NCBI RefSeq assembly: GCF_026967925.1
Contig: NZ_JAPVBI010000001.1
Coordinates: 1,697,894-1,761,893 of the forward strand
Direction of reading: 5' to 3'
Origin: Modestobacter sp. VKM Ac-2985
GTDB taxonomy: Bacteria > Actinomycetota > Actinomycetes > Mycobacteriales > Geodermatophilaceae
DNA length: 64,000 nucleotides
Shown: positions 47,707 through 56,152 of the stretch, piece by piece
Layout: each line of letters begins with the position of its first letter
Position numbering within the stretch: the stretch's first letter is position 1
Translations under genes and position numbers: made by a program
The notes under the pieces: generated by a model
Seen by the model: only the letters and a program-made list of their open reading frames with translations
What the model was told of the DNA's origin: nothing
Databases searched by the model: none

Positions 47707-50457
47707 ATGTCCGCACCGGTGAGCACCTCAGCCAGCAACCCAGCGTCCGCCTCAGACCCGGCCTCCGGGGTCCGTCCGCGGCTGCTGCTGCTCGACGGCC
47801 ACTCGCTGGCGTACCGGGCCTTCTTCGCCCTGCCGGTGGAGAACTTCTCGACCACCACCGGGCAGCCGACGAACGCCGTCTACGGCTTCACGTCGATGCT
47901 GATCAACGTGCTGCGCGACGAGCAGCCCAGCCACCTCGCCGTCGCCTTCGACGTCAGCCGGAAGACCTTCCGCAGCGAGATCTACGCCGACTACAAGGCC
48001 AACCGCGCCGAGAGCCCGACCGACTTCCGCGGCCAGGTGAGCCTGGTGCAGGAGGTCCTGGGCGCGCTGCACGTCCCGGTGATCACCGCGGAGAACTACG
48101 AGGCCGACGACGTCATCGCCACCCTCACCGTGCAGGCGGTCGAGCAGGGCATGGACGTGCTGATCTGCACCGGCGACCGGGACGCGCTGCAGCTGGTCAA
48201 CTCCCACGTCACGGTGCTGTACCCGCGCAAGGGCGTCTCCGACCTCACCCGGTTCACCCCGGAGGAGGTGGAGGCCAAGTACGGCCTCACCCCCACCCAG
48301 TACCCCGACTTCGCCGCACTTCGTGGCGACCCCAGCGACAACCTCCCCAACATCCCGAGCGTGGGGGAGAAGACCGCCGCCAAGTGGGTGCGCGAGTACG
48401 GGTCGCTGGACGCGCTGGTCGACCAGGTCGACACGGTGAAGGGCAAGGTCGGGGAGAAGCTGCGGGAGCACCTCTCCTCGGTGCTGCAGAACCGCCGGCT
48501 CACCGAGCTGGACCGCGCCGTCCCGCTGGAGGTCGGGCCGCAGGACCTGGCCGTCCAGCCCTGGGACCGCAACGAGGTGCACACCCTCTTCGACAACCTG
48601 CAGTTCCGGGTGCTGCGGGACCGGCTCTTCGCCACGCTCGCCACCCCGGAGCCCGAGGTCGACGGTGGGTTCGAGGTGACTGCCGACCGGCTGGCCCCGG
48701 GTGACCTGGCCGGGTGGCTCGCCGCGCACGCACGCACCGGGCACACCGGGGTCGTCTTCCGGGGCACCTGGGGCCGCGGTGTCGGCGAGCTCACCGGGAT
48801 CGCGCTGGCCGCCGCCGACGACCACGCCACCTTCGTCGACCTGGGTCCCGACCTCGACACCGCCGACGAGCAGGCACTGGCCGGCTGGCTGGCCGACCCG
48901 GCGACCCCCAAGGTCGTGCACGAGGTCAAGGGCCCGCTGCTGGCGATCTGGAGCCGCGGCTGGGACCTGCAGGGCATGGTCAGCGACACCGCCCTCGCGG
49001 CCTACCTGGTCAACCCCGGGCAGCGGTCGTTCGACCTCGGCGACCTGGCGGTTCGCTACCTGCGTCGCGAGCTCAAGGACGCCGCGGAGCCGGAGGGCCA
49101 GTTGACCCTCGACGGGCTCGGGCCCTCGGAGGAGGACGTCGCCGCGGCCGCCGCGCACGCCGACGTCCTCAAGGCGGTGGCGGTCAACGACCTGTCCGAC
49201 GCGCTGGAGCAGGTGCTCGGGCAGAAGGGCGGCGACCAGCTGCTCGGGGACATCGAGCTGCCGCTGACCCGGGTGCTCGCGGCCATGGAGCACCGGGGCA
49301 TCGCCGCGGACCTGGACTCCCTGCGCGAACTGCAGCGCGAGTTCGCCGCCGCGGTGACCGAGGCGGCGGACGAGGCCTACGCGGTCATCGGCAAGGAGAT
49401 CAACCTCGGCTCGCCCAAGCAGCTGCAGGCGGTCCTCTTCGACGAGCTCGGCCTGCCCAAGACGAAGAAGAACAAGACCGGCTACACCACCGACGCCGAG
49501 GCCCTGACCTCGCTGTTGGCCTCCACCGGGCACCCGTTCCTGGAGCACCTGCTGCGGCACCGGGACGTCACCCGGCTGCGCACCGTCATCGACGGGCTGA
49601 TCCCGATGGTCGACGAGATGGGGCGGGTGCACACGACCTACCAGCAGACGATCGCGGCGACCGGCCGGCTCTCCTCGACCGACCCGAACCTGCAGAACAT
49701 CCCGATCCGCAGCGCCGAGGGCCGCCGGATCCGGCAGGCCTTCGTCGTCGGCGCCGGCTACGAGTCGCTGATGACCGCCGACTACAGCCAGATCGAGATG
49801 CGGATCATGGCCCACCTGTCCGAGGACGCCGGCCTCATCGAGGCGTTCACCTCGGGGGAGGACCTGCACTCCTTCGTCGCGTCGCGGGCGTTCGACATCC
49901 CGATCGAGCAGGTCGACCCGGAGATGCGCCGGCGGATCAAGGCGATGAGCTACGGCCTGGCCTACGGGTTGAGCGCCTACGGGCTGTCCCAGCAGCTGCG
50001 GATCACCCCGGAGGAGGCGCGCGGCCAGATGCACGCGTACTTCGAGCGGTTCGGTGGCATCCGGGACTACCTGGACGGGGTCGTGGACGACGCCCGGCAG
50101 ACCGGCTACACCGAGACGACGCTGGGCCGCCGCCGCTACCTGCCCGACCTGACCAGCGACAACCGGCAGCGCCGGGAGATGGCCGAGCGGATGGCGCTCA
50201 ACGCCCCGATCCAGGGGTCGGCCGCCGACGTGATCAAGGTGGCGATGCTGAACGTGGAGCGGGCCATCGCAGCCGAGGGGCTGAGCTCACGGATGCTGCT
50301 GCAGGTCCATGACGAGCTGGTGCTCGAGGTGGCGCCGGGGGAGCGGGAGACCCTGGAGGCGCTGGTGCGGCGGGAGATGGCCGGCGCGGCCCGGCTGTCG
50401 GTGCCGCTGGAGGTCTCGGTCGGCTTCGGCACCAGCTGGGACGACGCCGCCCACTGA
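47707..50457 (+). CDS. polA: DNA polymerase I
   Basis: 916 residues. The N-terminal 5'-3' exonuclease has LLLDGHSLAYRAFFAL, YKANRAESP, YEADDVIATL and ICTGDRDALQL. The middle domain lacks 3'-5' proofreading residues: where E. coli has DTE the sequence reads VVFRGTWGRG, and the second motif reads VVHEVKGPLLAI. The polymerase domain is intact: motif A DYSQIEMR with D692, motif B RRRIKAMSYGLAYGLS, motif C QVHDELVLEV with D869-E870. Functions in Okazaki fragment maturation and repair. Likely leaderless. Ends at a terminator facing the RNA ligase-like gene. Confidence 0.97.
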   Translation: MSAPVSTSASNPASASDPASGVRPRLLLLDGHSLAYRAFFALPVENFSTTTGQPTNAVYGFTSMLINVLRDEQPSHLAVAFDVSRKTFRSEIYADYKANRAESPTDFRGQVSLVQEVLGALHVPVITAENYEADDVIATLTVQAVEQGMDVLICTGDRDALQLVNSHVTVLYPRKGVSDLTRFTPEEVEAKYGLTPTQYPDFAALRGDPSDNLPNIPSVGEKTAAKWVREYGSLDALVDQVDTVKGKVGEKLREHLSSVLQNRRLTELDRAVPLEVGPQDLAVQPWDRNEVHTLFDNLQFRVLRDRLFATLATPEPEVDGGFEVTADRLAPGDLAGWLAAHARTGHTGVVFRGTWGRGVGELTGIALAAADDHATFVDLGPDLDTADEQALAGWLADPATPKVVHEVKGPLLAIWSRGWDLQGMVSDTALAAYLVNPGQRSFDLGDLAVRYLRRELKDAAEPEGQLTLDGLGPSEEDVAAAAAHADVLKAVAVNDLSDALEQVLGQKGGDQLLGDIELPLTRVLAAMEHRGIAADLDSLRELQREFAAAVTEAADEAYAVIGKEINLGSPKQLQAVLFDELGLPKTKKNKTGYTTDAEALTSLLASTGHPFLEHLLRHRDVTRLRTVIDGLIPMVDEMGRVHTTYQQTIAATGRLSSTDPNLQNIPIRSAEGRRIRQAFVVGAGYESLMTADYSQIEMRIMAHLSEDAGLIEAFTSGEDLHSFVASRAFDIPIEQVDPEMRRRIKAMSYGLAYGLSAYGLSQQLRITPEEARGQMHAYFERFGGIRDYLDGVVDDARQTGYTETTLGRRRYLPDLTSDNRQRREMAERMALNAPIQGSAADVIKVAMLNVERAIAAEGLSSRMLLQVHDELVLEVAPGERETLEALVRREMAGAARLSVPLEVSVGFGTSWDDAAH

Positions 50458-50460
50458 CGG

Positions 50461-50509
50461 CCTCGTCCGGAGGCTCGCCCCGAGCATGCGAGGGGGGAGG
50501 GGGACGAGG
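50461..50509. terminator. Bidirectional terminator between polA and the ligT-like gene
   Basis: CCTCGTCC (50461-50468) pairs with GGACGAGG (50502-50509); a CTCG/CGAG-type hairpin occupies the loop. Confidence 0.5.
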
Positions 50510-50516
50510 TCCTTCC

Positions 50517-51083
50517 TCAGCGGGTGGGGCGGCCCAGGGGGAAGGTGCGGACCTGCTGCCAGGAGCCGGCCTCCCGGGTGCCGGCGTAGAGCGCGGCGGT
50601 GTCGATGCGGGTGTGCAGCGGCATCGCCGCGCACAGCACCTCCTGGGCCTGCTCGAGTCCGGCCAGGTCGCCCCGCCGGCGCTGGCCGATGCTCAGGTGC
50701 GGCACCGGATCGCCGTGCGCGCCCCGGTAGGGCGGGTGGTCGGGGAACGCCTCGGCGACGATGCGGGTCAGCCGGCGGAACGGCTCGTCCGGTTCGGGGA
50801 CGAGGTAGAGCATCTCGTCGCCGAACCACGCCGTCTTGGTGAACGTGCAGTCGAACGGGGACTCGGCGGCGAGGAGGTCGGCCAGACCGGTCAGCACGGC
50901 GTCGTCCACCTGGCGTGGGGTGACGAAGGGGTAGATGACCGACAGGTGTGCCGGGACCCCCCACGACGCGGAGACGTCGAACTGCTGGCGGTGCGCGTCG
51001 ACCAGCGGGTCCGCCTCCGGGACCAGCACCACCAGGGCGGTCTCGGTCGCATCGCCCAGGACGGCCTGTGCACTCTGCTCCAC
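50517..51083 (-). CDS. 2'-5' RNA ligase family protein
   Basis: 188 residues of the 2H phosphoesterase superfamily. Two H-x-S motifs, HLSVIYPF (about residue 46) and HLSIGQRRRG (about residue 129), supply the paired catalytic histidines. Members hydrolyse or form 2'-5' phosphodiester or cyclic phosphate bonds; the substrate here is unknown. GTG start with GAGGGAG about 9 nt upstream. Confidence 0.85.
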   Translation of the reverse strand: MEQSAQAVLGDATETALVVLVPEADPLVDAHRQQFDVSASWGVPAHLSVIYPFVTPRQVDDAVLTGLADLLAAESPFDCTFTKTAWFGDEMLYLVPEPDEPFRRLTRIVAEAFPDHPPYRGAHGDPVPHLSIGQRRRGDLAGLEQAQEVLCAAMPLHTRIDTAALYAGTREAGSWQQVRTFPLGRPTR

Positions 51084-51180
51084 CGCGCGGCTCCCTCGCT
51101 CGGTCCGGTGTCACCGGGCGGGCCCGGCGTCGCTGGACAGCGTGGCAGGTCCGTGCCCCGATCGGCAGGTCGACGGCGGC

Positions 51181-52041
51181 TCAGCCGGGCAGGTCGCAGA
51201 CCAGGACGAGCGTCCCGGGCATCAGCGCACCGCGCTCCGGGGACCACTGCCCCCAGGTCTCGGTCCGCCCGGGCGTCCACTCCGGTTCGAGGAGGTCGCG
51301 CAGCACGAACCCGGCGCCGACGACGGCCCGCACCCAGTCGCCGATCGTGCGGTGGTGCTCGACGTAGACCGTGGTCCCGGCCTCGTCGGTCTCCACGTAG
51401 GGCGAGCGGTCGAAGTAGGAGGAGACGACGCGCAGGTCCGCCGGGTCGGGGGAGTCGGGCATCGGCCACCGCATCGGGTGGTTCACCGAGGCGACCAGCC
51501 GCCCGCCCGGGCGCAGCACGCGGGCGACCTCGGTGAGCACTGCCTGCGCGTCGGCGACGAAGGGGAGGCCGCCGAAGGCCGAGCAGGCCAGGTCCACGCT
51601 GGCGTCCGCCAGGGGCAGTGCCCCCGCGTCGGCCTGCAGCAGCGGGACGTCGATGCCGGTGGACCGGTTCAGCTCCGCGGCGCGCGCGAGCATGCCCCCG
51701 GAGACGTCGAACGCCACGGGGGACGCGCCGGCCGTGCGCAGCCAGCGGGCGCACGGAGCCGACCCGCAGCCGATCTCCAGCACCCGCCGCCCGGCGACCT
51801 CACCCAGCAGGTGTGCGTCGGCCTCCCGCAGCCCCTCGGGGCACCACAGGAAGTCCGCGTCGCCGAGGTCGCTGCCGTGCTCGGCCAGATAGGCCGGTGC
51901 GGCGGCGTCCCACCAGCCCCGGTTGGCCCGGGCGGACTCGGCCGGGCCGGCCGCGCGGCGGGTCACCCCACCGGCCGCCGGGTAGCCGTCCTCGGCGAGC
52001 GGGAGCGGGGCGGCGGAGGGGCGCGCGGGGGTGCTGTCCAT
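51181..52041 (-). CDS. Class I SAM-dependent methyltransferase
   Basis: 286 residues from ATG 52041. Motif I VLEIGCGSAPCARWL, motif II-like PVAFDVSGGMLARA, LLQADAGALPLADASVDLA and post-motif VLRPGGRLVASVNHPMRW define a class I methyltransferase fold; the region ESARANRGWWDAAAPAYL is typical of the actinobacterial group. Acceptor unknown. Lies in divergent orientation to rpsA; an earlier in-frame start at 52140 would enter the rpsA promoter region and looks unlikely. Confidence 0.88.
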   Translation of the reverse strand: MDSTPARPSAAPLPLAEDGYPAAGGVTRRAAGPAESARANRGWWDAAAPAYLAEHGSDLGDADFLWCPEGLREADAHLLGEVAGRRVLEIGCGSAPCARWLRTAGASPVAFDVSGGMLARAAELNRSTGIDVPLLQADAGALPLADASVDLACSAFGGLPFVADAQAVLTEVARVLRPGGRLVASVNHPMRWPMPDSPDPADLRVVSSYFDRSPYVETDEAGTTVYVEHHRTIGDWVRAVVGAGFVLRDLLEPEWTPGRTETWGQWSPERGALMPGTLVLVCDLPG

Positions 52042-52102
52042 GACGCGCCGATGGTGACACGCCGCCGGGTGGGTGACCGTCCCGACCGGACCACACCCCT
52101 GG

Positions 52103-52131
52103 TGGACCGGCCCTCGCCGGGTCCGTACGAT
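52103..52131 (+). promoter_or_regulatory. rpsA promoter
   Basis: TGGACC (52103-52108) and TACGAT (52126-52131) with a 17-nt spacer. Transcription near 52138 gives a leader of about 134 nt. Confidence 0.6.
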
Positions 52132-52158
52132 GGAGAGCACGCCAGAGGTCTGTGGCGT

Positions 52159-52180
52159 CGACCCCCCTGTACGGGGGTCG
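52159..52180 (+). promoter_or_regulatory. Hairpin in the rpsA leader
   Basis: CGACCCCC (52159-52166) and GGGGGTCG (52173-52180), 8 perfect pairs with a 6-nt loop, about 20 nt into the predicted leader. Placement suggests mRNA stability or feedback control by S1; this is inference. Confidence 0.4.
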
Positions 52181-52271
52181 GCATCGCCGTCTCCCGTGAA
52201 CCTCCCCGCGGTCGTCCTCGGCCGCGGGTGATCCTGTCCCTACGCATCCCCCGTCCGGAGCACTCGACCAC

Positions 52272-53738
52272 ATGACCTCCACTCAGGTCCGTCCCGACAG
52301 CACCCCCCAGATCGCGGTGAACGACATCGGCACCGCCGAGGACTTCCTCGCCGCGATCGACCAGACGATCAAGTACTTCAACGACGGCGACATCGTCGAA
52401 GGCATCATCGTCAAGGTCGACCGGGACGAGGTGCTGCTGGACATCGGCTACAAGACCGAGGGCGTCATCCCCTCGCGTGAGCTGTCCATCAAGCACGACG
52501 TCGACCCGACCGAGGTCGTCAAGGTCGGCGACGAGGTGGAAGCCCTCGTCCTCCAGAAGGAGGACAAGGAAGGCCGGCTCATCCTGTCCAAGAAGCGGGC
52601 TCAGTACGAGCGCGCCTGGGGCACGATCGAGGCCAAGAAGGAAGCCGACGAGGTCGTCACCGGCACCGTCATCGAGGTCGTCAAGGGCGGTCTCATCCTC
52701 GACATCGGCCTGCGCGGGTTCCTCCCCGCCTCGCTGGTCGAGATGCGTCGCGTCCGCGACCTGCAGCCCTACGTGGGCCGCGAGCTCGAGGCGAAGATCA
52801 TCGAGCTCGACAAGAACCGCAACAACGTCGTCCTCTCCCGTCGTCAGTGGCTGGAGCAGACCCAGTCCGAGGTCCGCAGCGAGTTCCTCAACAAGCTCGC
52901 CAAGGGCCAGGTCCGCACGGGCGTCGTCTCCTCGATCGTCAACTTCGGTGCCTTCGTGGACCTGGGTGGCGTCGACGGCCTGGTGCACGTCTCCGAGCTG
53001 TCCTGGAAGCACATCGACCACCCGTCCGAGGTCGTCGAGGTGGGCCAGGAGGTCACCGTCGAGGTCCTCGACGTCGACCTGGACCGTGAGCGGGTCTCCC
53101 TGTCGCTGAAGGCGACGCAGGAGGACCCGTGGCGTCAGTTCGCCCGCACGCACCAGATCGGGCAGGTCGTCCCCGGCAAGGTCACCAAGCTGGTCCCCTT
53201 CGGTGCGTTCGTGCGCGTCGACGAGGGCATCGAGGGTCTGGTGCACATCTCCGAGCTGGCCGAGCGCCACGTGGAGATCCCGGAGCAGGTCGTGCAGGTC
53301 GGCGACGAGATCCTGGTCAAGGTCATCGACATCGACCTGGACCGCCGCCGCATCTCGCTGTCCCTCAAGCAGGCCAACGAGGGCGTCGTCGGCGACGAGG
53401 AGCAGTTCGACCCGGCCGCCTACGGCATGGCCGCGCAGTACGACGAGCAGGGCAACTACGTCTACCCCGAGGGCTTCGACGCCTCCACCGGCGAGTGGCT
53501 CGAGGGCTACGACGAGGCCCGCGAGACGTGGGAGCGGCAGTACGCCGAGGCGCAGACCCGGTTCGAGGCGCACCGCAAGCAGATCGCGGCTGCCAAGGAG
53601 GCCGACGCCGAGGCTGCGGCAGGCGGCAGCTACTCCAGCGAGCCGGTCGACACCCCGGACGCCCCCTCGACCGGTGGCACCCTCGCCTCCGACGAGGCAC
53701 TGGCGGCCCTGCGGGCCAAGCTCGCCGGCGGCGAGTGA
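52272..53738 (+). CDS. rpsA: 30S ribosomal protein S1
   Basis: 488 residues with four S1 RNA-binding repeats, beginning at about residues 33 ([20 protein letters not shown]), 118 ([20 protein letters not shown]), 206 ([20 protein letters not shown]) and 292 ([20 protein letters not shown]). The last two have the classical FGAFV pattern. The four-domain form with an acidic, low-complexity C-terminus is the actinobacterial type. Recruits mRNA to the ribosome. ATG with a distant GGAG. Two strong hairpins follow. Confidence 0.97.
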   Translation: MTSTQVRPDSTPQIAVNDIGTAEDFLAAIDQTIKYFNDGDIVEGIIVKVDRDEVLLDIGYKTEGVIPSRELSIKHDVDPTEVVKVGDEVEALVLQKEDKEGRLILSKKRAQYERAWGTIEAKKEADEVVTGTVIEVVKGGLILDIGLRGFLPASLVEMRRVRDLQPYVGRELEAKIIELDKNRNNVVLSRRQWLEQTQSEVRSEFLNKLAKGQVRTGVVSSIVNFGAFVDLGGVDGLVHVSELSWKHIDHPSEVVEVGQEVTVEVLDVDLDRERVSLSLKATQEDPWRQFARTHQIGQVVPGKVTKLVPFGAFVRVDEGIEGLVHISELAERHVEIPEQVVQVGDEILVKVIDIDLDRRRISLSLKQANEGVVGDEEQFDPAAYGMAAQYDEQGNYVYPEGFDASTGEWLEGYDEARETWERQYAEAQTRFEAHRKQIAAAKEADAEAAAGGSYSSEPVDTPDAPSTGGTLASDEALAALRAKLAGGE

Positions 53739-53765
53739 CCCAGCAGTTCTGCTGAGCAGCACCTG

Positions 53766-53803
53766 ACCGTGCGCCGTCCACCTCCGGGTGGGCGGCGCAC
53801 GGT
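53766..53803 (+). terminator. rpsA terminator
   Basis: 17-bp stem ACCGTGCGCCGTCCACC/GGTGGGCGGCGCACGGT with a single G-T wobble and a 4-nt TCCG loop, extendable by about two outer pairs, 27 bases after the stop codon. Confidence 0.8.
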
Positions 53804-53843
53804 CGTCTGTACAGGAGGTGGGCCGACCTGCCGGTCGGTCACC

Positions 53844-53896
53844 CGTACTGCGACGACCCCGTCGACCGTGGAGGTCGACGGGGTCGTCGCAGTACG
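53844..53896. repeat. Perfect 24-bp inverted repeat
   Basis: Arms 53844-53867 and 53873-53896 are exact complements (CGTACTGCGACGACCCCGTC, then GACC), with a 5-nt loop GTGGA. It lies 40 bases past the rpsA terminator, and it could be a second, bidirectional terminator for the minus-strand gene that ends at 54048. The adjoining stretch to 54047 holds nothing else recognisable. Confidence 0.85.
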
Positions 53897-54047
53897 TGGC
53901 TCAGCTCTGAGCCGTCGGACGGTGGCGCGGCCCTGGCTCGTACGCGCGCCGTCGGCGGGCGGGCTGCCGGAGCCGCTCAGCCGTGGATCGCGCGCGCCTG
54001 CAGGGGCCCGCCGCGCGCTCGCCGCCGATGCAGCCCGGCGCCCTGCG

Positions 54048-54305
54048 TCAGAGGCTGAGGATGATGGCGAACGCGGTCCGCGGACGGCCGCCGGCGTTGG
54101 CCAGGAAGTCCCAGGTGTGCCGGCCGGAGCGGACGCTGGGCATGAGGGCGCGGAAGAACGCGGCTCCCCGGCGGCTCTGCGGCAGGCGCTCACGCACGCC
54201 CGGCAGGTCCGAGCAGCGCACCCCGGCGGGGTTGTCGAGCCGGTGCCGACCACGGCGGGGAGTGCCAGCGGCCGACAGTGCGCCATCGAGCGTGGAACGG
54301 GACAT
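54048..54305 (-). CDS. Small hypothetical protein
   Basis: 85 residues, basic and rich in Arg (GTPRRGRHRLDN, RERLPQSRRGAAFFRA, HTWDFLANAGGRPRTAF). By my count about 88% of third codon positions are G or C, as expected for a real gene here, and AGGAGAGAGG lies 13-20 nt upstream of the ATG. No family recognised and no membrane segment. It fills part of the 720-bp gap between rpsA and coaE and would read into the perfect inverted repeat. Confidence 0.4.
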   Translation of the reverse strand: MSRSTLDGALSAAGTPRRGRHRLDNPAGVRCSDLPGVRERLPQSRRGAAFFRALMPSVRSGRHTWDFLANAGGRPRTAFAIILSL

Positions 54306-54445
54306 GGTCGGTTCTGCCTCTCTCCTGTGGCGGGGGAAGTCCACCGGGACGAAAGGTAGGTCCTGTGACTGGTGTGACTGGTGCGACGCGCCGAGGGTGG
54401 CGTCGCCGTGACCTCCCCGAGACCTGCGGGTGGGGTGCGCCCTCC

Positions 54446-54451
54446 TAAGGT
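54446..54451 (+). promoter_or_regulatory. -10 box of coaE, leaderless start
   Basis: TAAGGT lies 6 nt before GTG 54458. Confidence 0.45.
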
Positions 54452-54457
54452 CGGCCC

Positions 54458-55054
54458 GTGCTGAAGATCGGGTTGACCGGGGGCATCGGCTCGGGGAAGA
54501 GCACCGTGGCGGCGCTGCTGGCCGAACGCGGTGCGGTCGTCGTGGACGCCGACCGACTCGCCCGGGAGGTCGTGGCTCCCGGCACGCCGGGGCTGGCCGC
54601 GATCGTCGAGGAGTTCGGGCCCGACGTGCTCGCCGAGGACGGTGCGCTGGACCGGGCCGCGCTCGCCGCGGTCGTCTTCGCCGACCCCGCCGCCCGGGCC
54701 CGGCTGGACGCGATCGTCCACCCCAGGGTCCGCGCCCGTGCCGCTGAGCTGGCCGCTGCCGCGCCGCCGGGGTCGGTCGTGGTGCAGGACGTCCCCCTGC
54801 TGGTCGAGACCGGCCAGGCGGGCTCCTTCGACCTCGTGCTCGTCGTGGAGACCGATCCGGAGACGCGGGTGGCCCGGCTGGTGGACCGGGGGCTCTCCGC
54901 CGCCGACGCGCGGGCGCGGATCGCCAGCCAGGCCACCGACGACCAGCGCCGTGCGGTCGCCGACGTCGTCCTGCGCAACGACGGTGCGCCAGAGGCGCTC
55001 GCGGAGCAGGTGCAGCGGTTCTGGACCGAGCGGGTGGAGCCGGCGACGCGCTGA
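54458..55054 (+). CDS. coaE: Dephospho-CoA kinase
   Basis: Last enzyme of coenzyme A synthesis, phosphorylating the 3'-OH of dephospho-CoA. 198 residues. P-loop IGLTGGIGSGKSTVA (residues 4-18), DADRLAREVV substrate site, HPRVRAR, VQDVPLLVET and the lid/adenine region VVETDPETRVARL are present. The C-terminal extension of mycobacterial CoaE is absent. Follows rpsA as in mycobacteria. Confidence 0.96.
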   Translation: MLKIGLTGGIGSGKSTVAALLAERGAVVVDADRLAREVVAPGTPGLAAIVEEFGPDVLAEDGALDRAALAAVVFADPAARARLDAIVHPRVRARAAELAAAAPPGSVVVQDVPLLVETGQAGSFDLVLVVETDPETRVARLVDRGLSAADARARIASQATDDQRRAVADVVLRNDGAPEALAEQVQRFWTERVEPATR

Positions 55055-55129
55055 CCGCGGCGATGAGTTCCGCCGGCCGGTCCAGTCCTCCCTGCAGGCC
55101 CCGGTGCGGGGTGCCGGTCGAGGAGCGGA

Positions 55130-55627
55130 GTGGAGATGGCCCAGCAGAAGATCGTCCCGAACCTGTGGTTCGACACCCAGGCCGAGGAGGCGGCGCAGTA
55201 CTACATCGACGTCTTCGGCGCGGGGCGGGTGATCGACGTCACCCGGTACCCGGAGGGGGCACCCGGCCGGACCGGGTCGGTGATGACCGTGGAGTTCGAG
55301 CTCGCCGGCCAGCGGTTCGTCGGGATCAACGGTGGCCCCCAGTTCCCCTTCACCGAGGCCGTCTCCTTCCAGATCGACTGCGCCGACCAGGCCGAGGTCG
55401 ACCGGTACTGGGACCGGCTCGTCGGCGACGGGGGAGAGGAGAGCCAGTGCGGGTGGCTGAAGGACCGGTACGGACTGTCCTGGCAGGTGGTCCCGGCCGG
55501 CATGGCCGAGATCTTCGCCGACCCGGACCCGGCGCGGGCGCAGCGTGCCGTGCAGGCGATGCTCGGCATGCGGAAGCTGGACGTGGCGGCGCTCCGCGCG
55601 GCTGCTGACGGTGTGCCGGTCAGTTGA
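55130..55627 (+). CDS. VOC family protein (PhnB-like)
   Basis: 165 residues of the glyoxalase/3-demethylubiquinone-9 methyltransferase-like (PhnB) group: KIVPNLWFDTQAEEAAQYYI at the start, MTVEFELAGQRFVGINGG, and CGWLKDRYGLSWQVVP near the end, followed by RAVQAMLGMRKLD. GTG 55130 has AGGAG 4 nt upstream and ATG 55136 has it 10 nt upstream; either could be used. Function unknown; such proteins are common and often uncharacterised. Confidence 0.88.
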   Translation: MEMAQQKIVPNLWFDTQAEEAAQYYIDVFGAGRVIDVTRYPEGAPGRTGSVMTVEFELAGQRFVGINGGPQFPFTEAVSFQIDCADQAEVDRYWDRLVGDGGEESQCGWLKDRYGLSWQVVPAGMAEIFADPDPARAQRAVQAMLGMRKLDVAALRAAADGVPVS

Positions 55628-55679
55628 GTGGTGGTCGTCACAGTCGTCCCGGATCGCCCGCGGAGCTGCCGCACATACG

Positions 55680-55717
55680 ACAGCAGGCCCCAGGTCCGTG
55701 GACCTGGGGCCTGCTGT
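55680..55717. terminator. Strong bidirectional terminator of the tRNA unit
   Basis: ACAGCAGGCCCCAGGTCC and its exact complement form an almost loop-less perfect hairpin of about 17 pairs. It lies immediately 3' of tRNA-Val(GAC) on the minus strand and 52 bases after the VOC gene on the plus strand. Confidence 0.85.
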
Positions 55718-55723
55718 GACTGG

Positions 55724-55795
55724 TGGGCGATACTGGGATCGAACCAGTGACCTCTTCCGTGTCAGGGAAGCGCGCTACCGCTGCGCCAATCGCCC
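55724..55795 (-). tRNA. tRNA-Val(GAC)
   Basis: 72 nt. Acceptor GGGCGAT/ATCGCCC, D stem GCGC/GCGC, anticodon arm CTTCC-CTGACAC-GGAAG, T arm ACTGG-TTCGATC-CCAGT, discriminator A. The CCA end is encoded (55721-55723). Last of three tRNAs in one minus-strand unit. Confidence 0.97.
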
Positions 55796-55848
55796 GTACC
55801 GGTCTGCCGACCGGCCTGCCTCCACACCCGTGCTCCGTGGAGGAGACG

Positions 55849-55919
55849 AGGTGGAGACGGGATTTGAACCCGTGTAGACGGCTTTGCAGGCCGTTGCCTC
55901 GCCTCTCGGCCACTCCACC
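55849..55919 (-). tRNA. tRNA-Cys(GCA)
   Basis: 71 nt. Acceptor GGTGGAG/CTCCACC, anticodon arm ACGGC-CTGCAAA-GCCGT, T arm ACGGG-TTCAAAT-CCCGT and discriminator U73, as required for cysteinyl-tRNA. CCA is not encoded. Confidence 0.97.
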
Positions 55920-55961
55920 GCACACCGGGCGCCGGTCCAGAGACCAACGCGCGGGGTTCCG

Positions 55962-56033
55962 AGCGGACGACGGGATTCGAACCCGCGACCCTCACCTTGG
56001 CAAGGTGATGCTCTACCACTGAGCCACGTCCGC
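55962..56033 (-). tRNA. tRNA-Gly(GCC)
   Basis: 72 nt. Acceptor GCGGACG/CGTCCGC, D arm GCTC-AGTGGTA-GAGC, anticodon arm TCACC-TTGCCAA-GGTGA, T arm GCGGG-TTCGAAT-CCCGT, discriminator U73. CCA is not encoded. First gene of the tRNA unit. Confidence 0.97.
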
Positions 56034-56063
56034 GTTGCGGAGCAAGTCCGCGTTACGTGGAGA

Positions 56064-56092
56064 ACTCTAACCGACCCGGTTCGGGCCTCCAA
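56064..56092 (-). promoter_or_regulatory. Promoter of the tRNA-Gly-Cys-Val unit
   Basis: On the minus strand TTGGAG (56092-56087) and TAGAGT (56069-56064) are 17 nt apart, placing the start near 56057, about 24 bases before tRNA-Gly. Confidence 0.65.
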
Positions 56093-56152
56093 ACCGGGGG
56101 GGTCCGGAGGGTGTCGAGACGGGGATCCCCGCAGGTCAGGGGTGCGTGGCGG

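Noticed and set aside
55638-56092. Several short open frames in the 55.6-56.1 kb region
   Set aside because: They run through three clear tRNA genes and a terminator hairpin.
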